Positions 22,314-32,138 of a DNA stretch of 64,000 bases are shown here, piece after piece. The notes beneath the pieces are model-generated. The model saw only the letters and a list, made by a program, of their open reading frames with translations, made no database searches and was not told the origin of the DNA. A program made the position numbers and the translations under genes. How positions within the stretch are numbered: position 1 is the stretch's first letter; each line of letters begins with the position of its first letter. This DNA is from Porites lobata (taxonomy: Eukaryota; Cnidaria; Anthozoa; Scleractinia; Poritidae). The stretch is from contig CALNXK010000095.1 in the NCBI GenBank assembly GCA_942486035.1, positions 812,501-876,500 of the forward strand, in the 5' to 3' direction.

Positions 22314-25300
22314 TTAGAAAAGCTTCTTGAGTTTCATGGCTAAAGCACGTTGCTGATACTCCTTTGCTTGTTCAAGGTCACCTAAGTCCTTGTGAATTGA
22401 AGCTAGGTGACCGTAGCTTGTTGCAACAGAAACATGTTCAGCACCAAGCTTCTTGAGTTTGATCGCTAAAGCACGTTGCTGATACTCCTTTGCATGTTCA
22501 AGGTCACCTAAGGCCTTGTGAATTGAAGCTAGGTTACCATAGCTTGTTGCAACAGAAACATGTTGAGCACCAAGCTTCTTGAGAAAGATGGCTAAACCAC
22601 GTTGCTGATACTCCTTTGCTTGTTCAAGGTCACCTAAGTCCTTGTGAATTGAAGCTAGGTTACCGTAGCTTGTTGCAACAGAAACATGTTCAGCACCAAG
22701 CTTCTTGAGTTCGATGGCTAAACCACGTTGCTGATATTCCTTTGCTTGTTCAAGGTCACCTAAGTCGTGGTGAATTGAAGCTAGGTTACCGTAGCTTGTT
22801 GCAACAGAAACGTGTTCAGCACTGAGCTTCTTGAGTTGGATGGCTAAAGCACGTTGCTGATACTCCTTTGCTTGTTCAAGGTCACCTAAGTCCTTGTGAA
22901 TTAAAGCTATGTTACCGTAGCTTGTTGCAACAGAAACATGTTCAGCACCAAGCTTCTTGAGAAAGATGGCTAAACCACGTTGCTGATACTCCTTTGCTTG
23001 TTCAAGGTCACCTAAGGCCTTGTGAATTGTAGCTAGGTTACCGTAGCTTGTTGCAACAGAAACATGTTCAGCACCAAGCTTCTTGAGTTGGATGGCTAAA
23101 GCACGTTGCTGATACTCCTTTGCTTGTTCAAGGTCACCTAAGTCCTTGTGAATTGAAGCTAGGTTACCGTAGCTTGTTGCAACAGAAACATGTTCAGCAC
23201 CAAGCTTCTTGAGTTTGATGGCTAAACCACGTTGCTGATACTCCTTTGCTTGTTCAAGGTCACCTAAGGCCTTGTGAATTGTAGCTAGGTTACCGTAGCT
23301 TGTTGCAACAAAAATATGTTCAGCACCAAGCTTTTTGAGTTGGATGGCTAAACCACGTTGCTGATACTCCTTTGCTTGTTCAAGGTCACCTAAGTCCTTG
23401 TGAATTGAAGCTAGGTTACCGTAGCTTGTTGCAACAGAAACATGTTCAGCACCAAGCTTCTTGAGTTCGATGGCTAAACCACGTTGCTGATATTCCTTTG
23501 CTTGTTCAAGGTCACCTAAGTCGTGGTGAATTGTAGCTAGGTTACCGTAGCTTGTTGCAACAGAAACATGTTCAGCACCAAGCTTCTTGAGTTGGATGGC
23601 TAAACCACGTTGGTGATACTCCTTTGCTTGTTCAGGGTCACCTAAGGCCTTGTAAACTAAAGCTAAGTCATTGTACCCAGATGCAACATCAACATTTTGA
23701 TCACCCAACAGCCTGATGCGAACAGCGAGAGAGCTTTTCAAGTATTTCTCTGCCACGTTAAATTCACAGTGCATTTTACATATGTTGCCAAGATTCGACA
23801 ATTTTTCAGAAATGTCCTGAACATAAACTTGAGACACATTTTCTGTCGTAATAACTGTATTAATTGGCGTAATAAGGGCGCGTATGTGCGGAATGATGTA
23901 CATAGTGTCCATTGTTCTTCTTTCGTGTGGAATTGTGGCTATAAATTTGTTAAATGATGTAACAGCTTCACTTACGACCTTGATCGTTTGATTCTCTGTA
24001 CAGTCACTCATCACCCATTTCATTGCGTCGTGCACAACCTGATGTATACGAATGTAGAAGCAACTATCTTCGTCTTCCTTTAAAAGAAGCAGTGAACATG
24101 TCCTGAATCTCCTGCGAATGTGTTCCTTGTCCTCTTTGTCATCGTGGTGGAGAACGTTTATAAGGTAACTAACTGCTATGTCAACGTTTAATGGTTGTGG
24201 TGCGCACAGAGAAAGAAATCTGGATAGGTGTTCAAAAAACTTGTCGGATCTAACTTGTGCTTCGACAGCTAAAGTTATTGCTGTAGTCATCGTATTTGGA
24301 TAAATTGGGTTGGTATCAACAAGGGTATCCTCGGTCGTTTCTCGTTTTCCTTTTTGTAAAATCTTTAGGTATTCGTCCCAGCCAAAGTGCTTCGATGCTT
24401 TGTCCTGTCGAATGTCTTTGACAAACACAGCCGCGCCTGCTAAAGCGAGTGGCTGATAGTCCAATTTCTGGGCAACGTTTTCGGCCAGCTCGTTGTCGAA
24501 GACCCCAGAAAGCTTGGCCAATAAGGAAGTGGCATCGTAAGGATTCATTCCTTGGCTTACTGAAATGTGATTGATAAAAGAGCTTTTTAACGGGATGGAC
24601 TTTGTATCCTGGGTTGTAATTAACAACTGACCTTTTGCCCACGTCTCAGTTCCAGACTGTGGTAGGTGATCATGTACAAAATTCAGTTTAGTCACATTGT
24701 CCACCACCATTAGCCACGACGTGTAACACCCAATTTTTGCTGCAATAAGCATCTTGAGATTGGCAATCTTCTCCTCAATGTTCCAATCCTTAGAGCTCAA
24801 GGTTTGTATCACTGAAAAGTCTGGGCACTTTAACTGACGAGCAAAATTGGCATATGACTCCAAAAGTGAATTTTGACTGGCAGCGTTTATGGTCATCACA
24901 AAGGACGAAGTGCCTGGTATTTCTTTTACTTCATCAAAGATTTTTTTAGCGACGAGGCCAGCTAGTTGTGATTTGCCACTTCCTGGATTCCCTGAGATGT
25001 ACAGATAACTCAACCTGTTCTCGTTGGCCTTCTTTAGTTCGCTTAGCTGATGGGCTATTTGTGCTACTTCCCTTTCACGGCTTTCAATTTCGTGTGTAGG
25101 TTTAGGAGGGAGAATACAGAATGAAGGCGCTTCTTTCTGAAGCTGATCTTCAAGAACCTGGCGCTGGTTCTCTTTTTCTTGAAGTTCTTGTTTAAGATCG
25201 TCAATCTCTTTCAGAATGTTATCTAATTCGTCGGTTGGGAAAGTTTTCTGATTTTTTATCTCATCGATTTTTACAGTAGAGAGACCAAGCGCATGGAACG

Positions 25301-25739
25301 CCACATGAACTTTGCTAATAGCATTCTGAAAATCGATCTCAGGGAAACTTCCCTGTGGTATGTGGGCGAATTCCTCGTTCCTAAAATTTCTAAGGTTATC
25401 TACATTGTTTCTGACTGTTGAGGCAAGGTAGGGCCCGACACAATCAGAGTAAAGGATGGCATAAAAGAGCATTGTGCAATCCCATTCCGCTCTGCTTCCA
25501 CTTATCATAGTGGCCAAAAGATGAGCATTTCTTCTCTGATTTCTTGGAGACTCGCCGTTGTAAAAGTCCGTTCCATTCTGGGCCACATCTTTCCATTCTC
25601 CCAATGGTGTTGATCTGTATTGATTGTCCCACTCACGTTTAAAAAGCTCTCTGAGGCCTTCAGCTAGTATATCAGTAGTTACATAACAAATTCTGAAGTA
25701 GTTTAGCTGTTCCTCGGTGTATTTCTTTGAAAGGGCCAT
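22314..25739 (-). CDS. HEPN-NB-ARC-TPR STAND protein (NLR-like), paralog 1, 1,141 aa
   Basis: One uninterrupted reading frame begins at the ATG at 25,739. Residues 1-165 resemble the HEPN domain of DZIP3-like proteins and contain R120-NEEFA-H126, the R-x4-6-H signature of HEPN RNases. Residues 168-205 are heptad-rich and probably coiled coil. An NB-ARC-like ATPase follows: Walker A GNPGSGKS at 250-257, Walker B LMVVDN at 343-348, sensor-like LLITTQD at 372-378, a GLPLA-like QPLALAG at 429-435, and a winged-helix segment with HQVVHDAM near 566-573. After degenerate TPRs (646-698) come ten full 42-residue kinesin-light-chain-type TPRs plus a partial one (699-1141). No signal peptide or membrane segment is visible, so it is probably cytosolic. 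The architecture is known for STAND sensors that switch on ATP binding; a role in immunity or RNA cleavage here is inference. A splice acceptor 27 bases upstream suggests a spliced 5' leader. Confidence 0.93.
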   Translation of the reverse strand: MALSKKYTEEQLNYFRICYVTTDILAEGLRELFKREWDNQYRSTPLGEWKDVAQNGTDFYNGESPRNQRRNAHLLATMISGSRAEWDCTMLFYAILYSDCVGPYLASTVRNNVDNLRNFRNEEFAHIPQGSFPEIDFQNAISKVHVAFHALGLSTVKIDEIKNQKTFPTDELDNILKEIDDLKQELQEKENQRQVLEDQLQKEAPSFCILPPKPTHEIESREREVAQIAHQLSELKKANENRLSYLYISGNPGSGKSQLAGLVAKKIFDEVKEIPGTSSFVMTINAASQNSLLESYANFARQLKCPDFSVIQTLSSKDWNIEEKIANLKMLIAAKIGCYTSWLMVVDNVTKLNFVHDHLPQSGTETWAKGQLLITTQDTKSIPLKSSFINHISVSQGMNPYDATSLLAKLSGVFDNELAENVAQKLDYQPLALAGAAVFVKDIRQDKASKHFGWDEYLKILQKGKRETTEDTLVDTNPIYPNTMTTAITLAVEAQVRSDKFFEHLSRFLSLCAPQPLNVDIAVSYLINVLHHDDKEDKEHIRRRFRTCSLLLLKEDEDSCFYIRIHQVVHDAMKWVMSDCTENQTIKVVSEAVTSFNKFIATIPHERRTMDTMYIIPHIRALITPINTVITTENVSQVYVQDISEKLSNLGNICKMHCEFNVAEKYLKSSLAVRIRLLGDQNVDVASGYNDLALVYKALGDPEQAKEYHQRGLAIQLKKLGAEHVSVATSYGNLATIHHDLGDLEQAKEYQQRGLAIELKKLGAEHVSVATSYGNLASIHKDLGDLEQAKEYQQRGLAIQLKKLGAEHIFVATSYGNLATIHKALGDLEQAKEYQQRGLAIKLKKLGAEHVSVATSYGNLASIHKDLGDLEQAKEYQQRALAIQLKKLGAEHVSVATSYGNLATIHKALGDLEQAKEYQQRGLAIFLKKLGAEHVSVATSYGNIALIHKDLGDLEQAKEYQQRALAIQLKKLSAEHVSVATSYGNLASIHHDLGDLEQAKEYQQRGLAIELKKLGAEHVSVATSYGNLASIHKDLGDLEQAKEYQQRGLAIFLKKLGAQHVSVATSYGNLASIHKALGDLEHAKEYQQRALAIKLKKLGAEHVSVATSYGHLASIHKDLGDLEQAKEYQQRALAMKLKKLF
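22317..23645 (-). repeat. 126-bp tandem TPR-coding repeats, 10.5 units (paralog 1)
   Basis: Each 126-bp unit encodes LGDLEQAKEYQQRG, LAIxLKKLGAEHVSVATS and YGNLAxIHxx. The units are nearly identical in DNA, including third codon positions, so they were amplified or homogenised recently. Differences cluster at the residue after LAI (Q, E, K or F) and at the last few residues (SIHKD, TIHHD, TIHKA, LIHKD). Confidence 0.9.
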
Positions 25740-25761
25740 GTGTGACGAAACGCCGAGGCTT

Positions 25762-25769
25762 GGAACCTT
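25762..25769 (-). promoter_or_regulatory. probable 3' splice site of 5'-UTR intron, paralog 1
   Basis: Read on the minus strand, a pyrimidine-rich tract is followed by CCAAAG, and an exon would start at 25,766, 27 bases before the ATG. The same site lies before paralog 2 (exon start 41,087). The donor was not located. Confidence 0.45.
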
Positions 25770-26986
25770 TGGAAAAATAAATCAGGGAAAAAAATACAGG
25801 ATCTCTCAATATGATTTAAGCGAAATAACTTCTGTTGTTCTAAATTGTCGTTACTAACTCGATCGATGTCAATCAGTAAAGCTACCAAATATAGTAGGTG
25901 TTCCTTGGTTGAGTATTTTGAGAAACTTCTCAATCTACGCTAACAGGGTAAAAAATGTGTTGCTCGAAAAGGCGAAAGAAGCTGACGTAAAATGCTTTAC
26001 TTTTAAACTTGCCCTAGTTTTTGCATTTTAAGAATAGAATCAAAGTTTGTTTAAGAGACATATGATAAGAAAGTCGACTATGGTTTAGGCGCTGATGTGA
26101 ATTGCAGCAAGATGATTAAAATCATGCCGAAATTCGTGTTAAAAAACTGTTTAATATTCATCATCTGTAAACTTCCTTAACATAATGTTACTTTTATTAA
26201 TTTCCTTTGATAGTAATTGAATCCGTCGCCGTAAGTTTTAGTTCATCTTCGAAAAATTGTGATTGAGGCTTAGTTAACATCACGAGCTTTATAGTTTCCT
26301 TTAGACTTCCTCGCCATTACTTTCTACACTTTGTATTTGTTTGTGTTTGTAATCATGTAATTCATCTGTTTGGCAAAATAAATACAAAATCAGGATACAA
26401 ATACAAAATATAAGCTTGGGCGCAATCACGGTTTAGGAGTTGATTTAATTTGAAGAACGGAGTAAAGTCTTCTTTTACGTACTTCTTTAAACAGGTTTTC
26501 TGTTCGTCTGTGGAGGATGGAGAGAAGGACAAAGGAAATAAATGAAATCAAGAAAGAAAGGTTGAAATCGTTTCGCATCATGCGCCAAAAACAAAAATGC
26601 AGAACTCTTAACTAAATCTTAGACAAGTTGCAATCTCATTTTCAGCCATTTCCATGTTATGTTAATTAGCGAAAAAAACCGGTCCGAAAAAGAGGGTTTT
26701 CTCCAGCTGCTGGTCAATAAAATCTTACTTAAGCGAAGACGGAAAGGATTTTTAAAATGTTGTAAATTTGAAATGAGCCCATTGGGGTGCTTTCTGGGTC
26801 GGAGGAGGGACTTGCAAATTGCTATCCGACTGAAACGTAATTGACTTTAATGTAAACATATCTTCAATCTGCGCACCTATTTACGGATTTTAATGTGTTA
26901 ACTTGCATGCAAATAAGATACATCAGACGTCTGAAACATTGATCCGTTTCGCTTTGACCCTGTAGGATTTGAAAGCTGACAACAAT
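25767..26986. other. 5' flank of paralog 1, no gene seen
   Basis: It is conserved with 41,088-42,900 apart from a 546-bp insertion there. It presumably holds the promoter and leader exon. No TATA box or coding exon was recognised. Confidence 0.4.
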
Positions 26987-27351
26987 CCCCGGGGGGGGGG
27001 GGCACTCCTTTATTTGGCCTATACGGGTGTGTTCCGCTGAGGCAGGGTACGGTTTTCAAGGTCTTGAGTCTTAAAAAGGGTATACAATTTCACTATTAAG
27101 TGACTCTTGAATAGGGTGTCTTTTTGGAATGGAAGTCTTTCAAAGAGTGTGAAGACTTGCGATGAGCGGTGTACATTTGCAATACCAATAAGTCTGTATA
27201 CAAAACAAAACAAATCAGGGTCAGAAAGTAGTTTCTCCTGTCTTAAAGAGGGTAGCGAAATAAGCATTTTTGTCTTAAACAGGGTCAGGGTTTGAAGGCC
27301 TTGGCGGCACCCCCGTACCCAAACTTCCCTTGAGTGCCCCCCCCCTCCGGG
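26987..27351. repeat. G/C-run-bounded dispersed repeat, B1
   Basis: It is bounded by CCCCGGGGGGGG-CACTCC and GAGTGCCCCCCCC. The interior repeats AAACAGGGT-like motifs. In B2 the same repeat is split by two large transposons (42,998-47,463 and 47,519-50,531). Confidence 0.7.
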
Positions 27352-27550
27352 CAACAAGCACAGTATTTACCTCAAAATCCTTATAATGAGTAGATTATCT
27401 GTGTTTCAATGTCGGATCTGCAAGTTTATTCAAAAGAAGAAAACATTTTATGATTTAATGTCTACTATATTAGCACTGTATTCAAGTGCTCAAGTGCGGA
27501 ATGCATATTGACTCGCCGCTATTCGCCCTCTTCTAACCCTGCATATCAAT

Positions 27551-28348
27551 CAATCAAATCAATCAATCAATCAACTTTATTTAAACACGATAAATGGCTC
27601 AGCAAGCTCGTTTTCAGACATGCCGTGTGATAATTACAAGGTATAAAAATTAAGACTAGTGATTAACTAACAATAATTACATGTAGCACAAGAATTGACA
27701 ATTGTATCTGTTCCTATCGACTGTCATAAACGTGACTATCTAGTTTATATGGTAATCATGACTATTAATAGTAGTAAAAAAATACTAATAATTCGAAATA
27801 CAATATAACAGCAAGAAATGAGTATTAAAGAAATAAGATAAAAACATAATAAAAAGTTAGATCCTAAGATATCGCGAGTTTAAAGCTAGTAAGATCCCCC
27901 ATCTCACGTGTTTTATTTGACAGTTGGTTCCAAGCCATTGCACCCCGATAAGAAAATGAACGCTTAAGAAAATTTGTTTTAGGTAGTGATAGTTGGAGAT
28001 CATAGTTAGAACCCCTCAAATTATAGTCATGAATTTCAGAGGTTCTATGAAACCGCTCCCGAAGGTACGTTGGACAATTATTATTGAATACTTTTTCTTT
28101 TTTCTTCTAAGTTTGACCACTCTAACGAATTTAGTACATCTGATGATCTGACAGAGTATATTCAGTCCGAGTGATAATCCGTGGTTCTCTATTTTGCAAC
28201 TTTTTCAATTTGTCAGCACGTGTTTTGGAGCAGTCACCCCATACAACATCACAATAGTCAAATTAGGGCTGCTAAAGTGAATAGTAAATAGTTTTAAGAG
28301 TCTCTTGATTATCGGTTAGTTTTCTAGCTAAATACAGCATTCGCAAGC
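27551..28348 (-). mobile_element. 5'-truncated LINE with (TTGA)n tail
   Basis: The minus strand encodes FDYCDVVWGDCSK and, further on, FLKRSFSYRGAMAWNQLSN, both typical of the C-terminal part of CR1/jockey-like LINE polyproteins, with frameshifts and stops. It ends at 27,551-27,575 in ATCA repeats (TGAT on the minus strand). B2 has no insertion at this site (GCATATCAATGTCTTG near 50,953). Confidence 0.85.
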
Positions 28349-29456
28349 CATGTCTTGTAACAAAAATACATATGACTATGAATTGATTCTTAACTTAATT
28401 TACTGAACAATATCAAGAACCATAATGGGACTTGACAATATTGTTTTTGGGGTTGGGGGTTATTCATTGAGCACAATCTGGTTAAAATAACATAAGGCGC
28501 TGGTGTCGTAAATTTATTAGCAGGAATTTACACAAAACGATTTGGGATGGAATTGTGATCTGATTGAGCCTAGGCGCAGCGAAAACTTTAAATTTGTTTT
28601 TGGTTTTCAGCGTCATTGATCGAAAAGTAGCGGAAACTTGTGGAACCATAATATATAGTGTTGGGGTCATGTGCTTGCTTTCCGCGAAAAACGTAGACTT
28701 ATCGGTTACCGTATTGCTTTTGTGTTTTTTCCCAAAATAATTGCAGTAGATTTAAGAAAGGGGCCCTTTTCTTTGATGAGTACCACCATGTTGTTAGTAT
28801 CAGCTTCACAAAGTCACATTTTTTGCCTGATGCATTTTAAGTGCCTTACTGTATTATTTTAAAACATCACAAAACAGTTCTGTGTTGTACATTATCTGCA
28901 CCTCAAGACAAGCACACAATACGAGGCGCAGAACAAGATATCATTTCTTGATTAACATTAGAATAAATGTTTGTGGCGTCTCAGTTTAGTCGGAGACGAT
29001 TCAGACACCGAATGGCCCATCCTTTAGTACTAATGTGAAAGCAAATGTTAACCCCCCTACCCCCACGATCTTCTGTTTGAGAATATGGCAAGCGATACAC
29101 ATACAGAACCGTTAATAGCTCGATTCTGAAATGGCCGTCGCTATAGACTACTTATCTACTAATTGTACACTTACTTGGGGGTTTTCACACTGTAGACTGT
29201 TGATATATTCCGGAATGAAATCAGTGAGATTCGTCAGATTCCAGCCGAGGGAGAAAAGAGACGGACACGCCAGTTCGAGTCGAAATTAAAGTGAAAGCAA
29301 TCTACGGTACTTTACCGTGCTGTGACGTCTTTAGTATTGCACGTTATTTATTTTCGTCAAATATGCGCATTGACCCCTAACATACTTATTCCCTCACCGC
29401 CCACGCAAAGGTCATCGTGATTAATGAGTTTAGTGTTTAAGATGGACACACGCCTT

Positions 29457-29663
29457 AGAGTTAGCCTGTTCCAGGCTCCGAAATGGTGGTGGAAAGTTGT
29501 TCAGTAAAAAGAAATGCGAATAACGCGCGGGGGCTGGGGAGGCATCTCATTTTTCCCGCCGCCACCGCCCCCTTTCCCAAGTCGTGCGCGTCTTATTTTC
29601 GCTTTGCTCGTTTTAAAACGTTCCTACTATACTGTCTGAGAGCCTGGCACAGGCTACCGTAGA
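29457..29663. mobile_element. AGCCTGTTCCAGGCTC-ended MITE
   Basis: Ends are AGCCTGTTCCAGGCTC and GAGAGCCTGGCACAGGCTA. It is absent from the matching place in the array unit at 53,390. A related fragment lies at 61,565-61,655. Confidence 0.65.
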
Positions 29664-29780
29664 GTCTAAAGTCAAAGCAACCTATTTTTATCATCCTGCT
29701 TTTCCTTTGAGTCAATGCTAATTTGATGACCGTCACGTATTTTCTCCTCATAAACCCATCTCAAATAATGTTGAGTACAA

Positions 29781-29937
29781 TCTTGGACAGAATCGAAAGG
29801 AACAACAAACCCCCACCCCACCCCAAGGATGAAGCCGCGCAAGAGCCAAAACGCGCCATTTTACCATCCTTGGAATTGATTGGGAGGGAGGGAAGGGGGG
29901 GGGACGGTAAAAATTTTTAATCTCGTCTGTCTTAGAT
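29781..29937. mobile_element. ATCTTGGACAGAA-type element in U1
   Basis: It begins ATCTTGGACAGAA and ends in a degenerate inverse (CTGTCTTAGAT), with AAGGATGAAGC and AAAACGCGCC inside. Relatives with clearer ends (TTCTGTCCAAGAT) are at 53,508, 55,394 and 57,249. Confidence 0.55.
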
Positions 29938-30159
29938 TGTAGCTTGGTTGAATTCTATCGGTAATAGTGGCCGGGGTATAGATTTTGCACTGCATCGCGA
30001 GGTTGTTTTCTCCCAGTATATACGAGGGTTAGTTACTCGGGTTAGTTAGGTACTCGTTAATTATAATTCATTTCTGGGTTTTCAAGGGTTGGAAATTCTC
30101 CTTTCAATTTAAAGTCGACCATTGATTCGATGATTTATCGCTCAAGCAGTCTGGTTTCA

Positions 30160-30365
30160 AGGCATCATGCGCCAAAAACAAAAATGCAGGACTCTTAACT
30201 AAATCTTAGACGTGTTGCAGTCCCATTTAATTTTTAGCCATTGCAATGAAAAGTGCAGTTGATAAAAAATCGGTCCGAAAGGATTGTCTCTACCTGCTGG
30301 TATTTAAAATTATGTAAAAATAAGCCCACTAAGGTTTTTTTTCCGGGTGGCAGTAGGGTAATTAG
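30160..30365. repeat. degenerate second copy of the 26,575-26,830 flank
   Basis: It shares GCATCATGCGCCAAAAACAA and later TCGGTCCGAAA with the 5' flank of paralog 1, in the same orientation. This suggests a further, mostly deleted copy of the block between B1 and B2. Confidence 0.7.
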
Positions 30366-30420
30366 TCTCCCTCGCAGCCGCTTTTTTGGATGTCCAAAAA
30401 ACGGCCGCGAGGGGGACTAA
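30362..30420. mobile_element. small palindromic MITE
   Basis: The arms TTAGTCTCCCTCGC and GCGAGGGGGACTAA form a near-perfect 59-bp palindrome. Confidence 0.75.
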
Positions 30421-30864
30421 CTGAAGGCTGGACTTTATGCAGACAAATTTACTACTTTTTGGATGCTTCCGCAAAGTTTTTATCACTCATTCGTTTTGAA
30501 ATGACCTTTATGCACTCTACAGCCGGCTAAAGGCAAATACACTCGAGCGATTTCAAAAAACCATGAAAACACATGGAATCAGTCGAACGCAATGTTGAAC
30601 TCTTTTTGTAATTTCTGAGGCTACTTTCACAAAAACAGCGTTTAAACCAAAATTCGTCGATAGATTTTCTTTAAAAAATTTCAGAGCTGCAATTGATCAG
30701 TGTGTACTATCAAATCCTTGCATTTTGCCGGTCCATCGAAAACTTTTGAAGTTGTCTAACGTGGGCGCAAAATTGGGTGAATATTGAAGCGATACCATAG
30801 ATCTGGCTAAATTTTTGCTCTGGGATGTCCTATTGCCTCGAGTTAAGCAAAACATTAAATACCT

Positions 30865-31013
30865 ATGCAGCACGCGAGAATTTACCGCGCTTGCTTGCCC
30901 TCCGTAATCTATTCGCTATTGTTTTCTCCCTTTCGACAGCAGTACCATATTTCAAAAAGACGTCAGAGGGCAACCAGGCACGGTAAATTCTGGCTTGCTG
31001 CATGGAAATTTCT
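30865..31013. mobile_element. foldback MITE
   Basis: Arms ATGCAGCACGCGAGAATTTA and the inverse of TAAATTCTGGCTTGCTGCAT, with GCTTGCCCTC and GAGGGCAACC inside, form an imperfect palindrome of about 149 bp. Confidence 0.7.
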
Positions 31014-31056
31014 CATTGTCACGTGATATTTATCCCGATCGCGCAAAAAAGTAATA

Positions 31057-31862
31057 GAGGATGTTAGCATCAACAACGAGTACGAGTACGAGAACGACTT
31101 CAAGCCGTACTCGTACTCGAAGTCGTTTTCTCAGCTTTCTATGTTAGCGATGACACCGAGTTCGAGTTTACAGAAAATAAAATTATTGGATTCCGCATGA
31201 CTGGACGCCAAATTTGAGTCCAGGTAGCGCTTCCACAACAATTTCGAAAACAAAAAATGACTCTAAAAAACGTTCATCGTTCGACGGTCCATCCTCCAGT
31301 TTTCAAAGGAAAATCGATTTTTCGAGGTAACTCGAAGGATGGTTAGTCGCGGTCTTAAAACACGCTAAAACCCATCAAATTCAACACAACAACCACACTC
31401 GATAAAGAAGTAAGTATTTTTTATTGATATCTTCGACTGCTGGGATATTTTCGAGCAAATAATGGCAATTTTCGGGGTTATTTTGTGAGCCTGTGAGGCC
31501 TGTGGAGAGACATGAAACTTTCCCGGGTAAATGCAAATTTACTCTGCGTAGGAAATATCGCGTTCTGTTGCTTTTCCTGCACTTCAAAAGCTGTATTTTA
31601 CATTTAACATAATATAAGGAATGTTCCAGATCATAAAGAGAGGCTAGAAGCGAAAAGAAACTGCACTAAACGATCGGAATTTACCTTTGAAAACCAGCTC
31701 TTCCCAGTCGTTCTACCCACTTCGAGTTTTTGGTGAGAACTCGTCGTAGTGCAACTTGACAGGACGACTTGAAAACGTGGAGATGCGCAGAACGGATGCG
31801 CAGTACGCAAAATCGCTGATCTCGTTCTAGAACTCGTACTCGTTGTCGATGCTAACATCCTC
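31057..31862. mobile_element. 806-bp inverted-repeat element with GTACGAGTACGAG arrays
   Basis: It begins GAGGATGTTAGCATC and ends GATGCTAACATCCTC, with ACGAGTACGAGTACGAGAAC near the ends. No clear target-site duplication was found. The interior has no recognised gene. Confidence 0.75.
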
Positions 31863-32089
31863 AAATATCATAATAAAGTTAAGTCTATATGTAATACGTG
31901 TGTTATAATGTTTTTACAATAAAGGTCAATTTCGTTAAATGTAAGAGATTCAAAGACAGAAAGTGCACCTACAAAAGTAATAGGTCGAGCCACCTTAATA
32001 AGTTCTCTTTATTTTGTCCAAAGCCAATTTTTCCTAAAGCCCATGGCGATTCTCTCTGACAGCGACAACGGCACATATTATTCAACTCG

Positions 32090-32126
32090 AGTCTAATCGA
32101 TAAAGCACGTTGCTGATACTCCTCCA
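32090..32126 (-). pseudogene. orphan TPR fragment of a third STAND gene
   Basis: The minus strand encodes EYQQRALSIRLE, matching the TPR unit of the two large genes (EYQQRALAIKLKKL) with closely matching bases. It abuts the start of block B2 and has no HEPN or ATPase sequence nearby. It is best read as the remnant of a deleted paralog. Confidence 0.7.
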
Positions 32127-32138
32127 GACGCTTTTAAA

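Larger units (their letters stand above)
18893..30010. repeat. segmental duplication block B1 (carries paralog 1)
   Basis: Homology to 32,127-53,770 begins at CAGACGCTTTTA and covers the 3' flank, the gene and the 5' flank. Relative to B2 it lacks most transposon insertions but has its own LINE insertion (27,551-28,348). Confidence 0.85.
28351..30010. repeat. array unit homolog U1 in B1
   Basis: It carries the same ordered landmarks as units at 50,915-61,560: TATTAGCAGGAATTTACACA, CTCAAGACAAGCACACA, GGAGACGATTCAGACACC, GATGGACACACG and GGTAATAGTGGCCGG. No coding exon was recognised. Confidence 0.8.

Noticed and set aside
22317..23645. CRISPR-like regular repeats
   Set aside because: The 126-bp period is in frame, encodes TPRs and has no spacers.
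24316..24642. 108-aa frame inside paralog 1 (and its twin at 39,640-39,966)
   Set aside because: An alternative-frame shadow of the ATPase coding sequence, conserved only because the main frame is.
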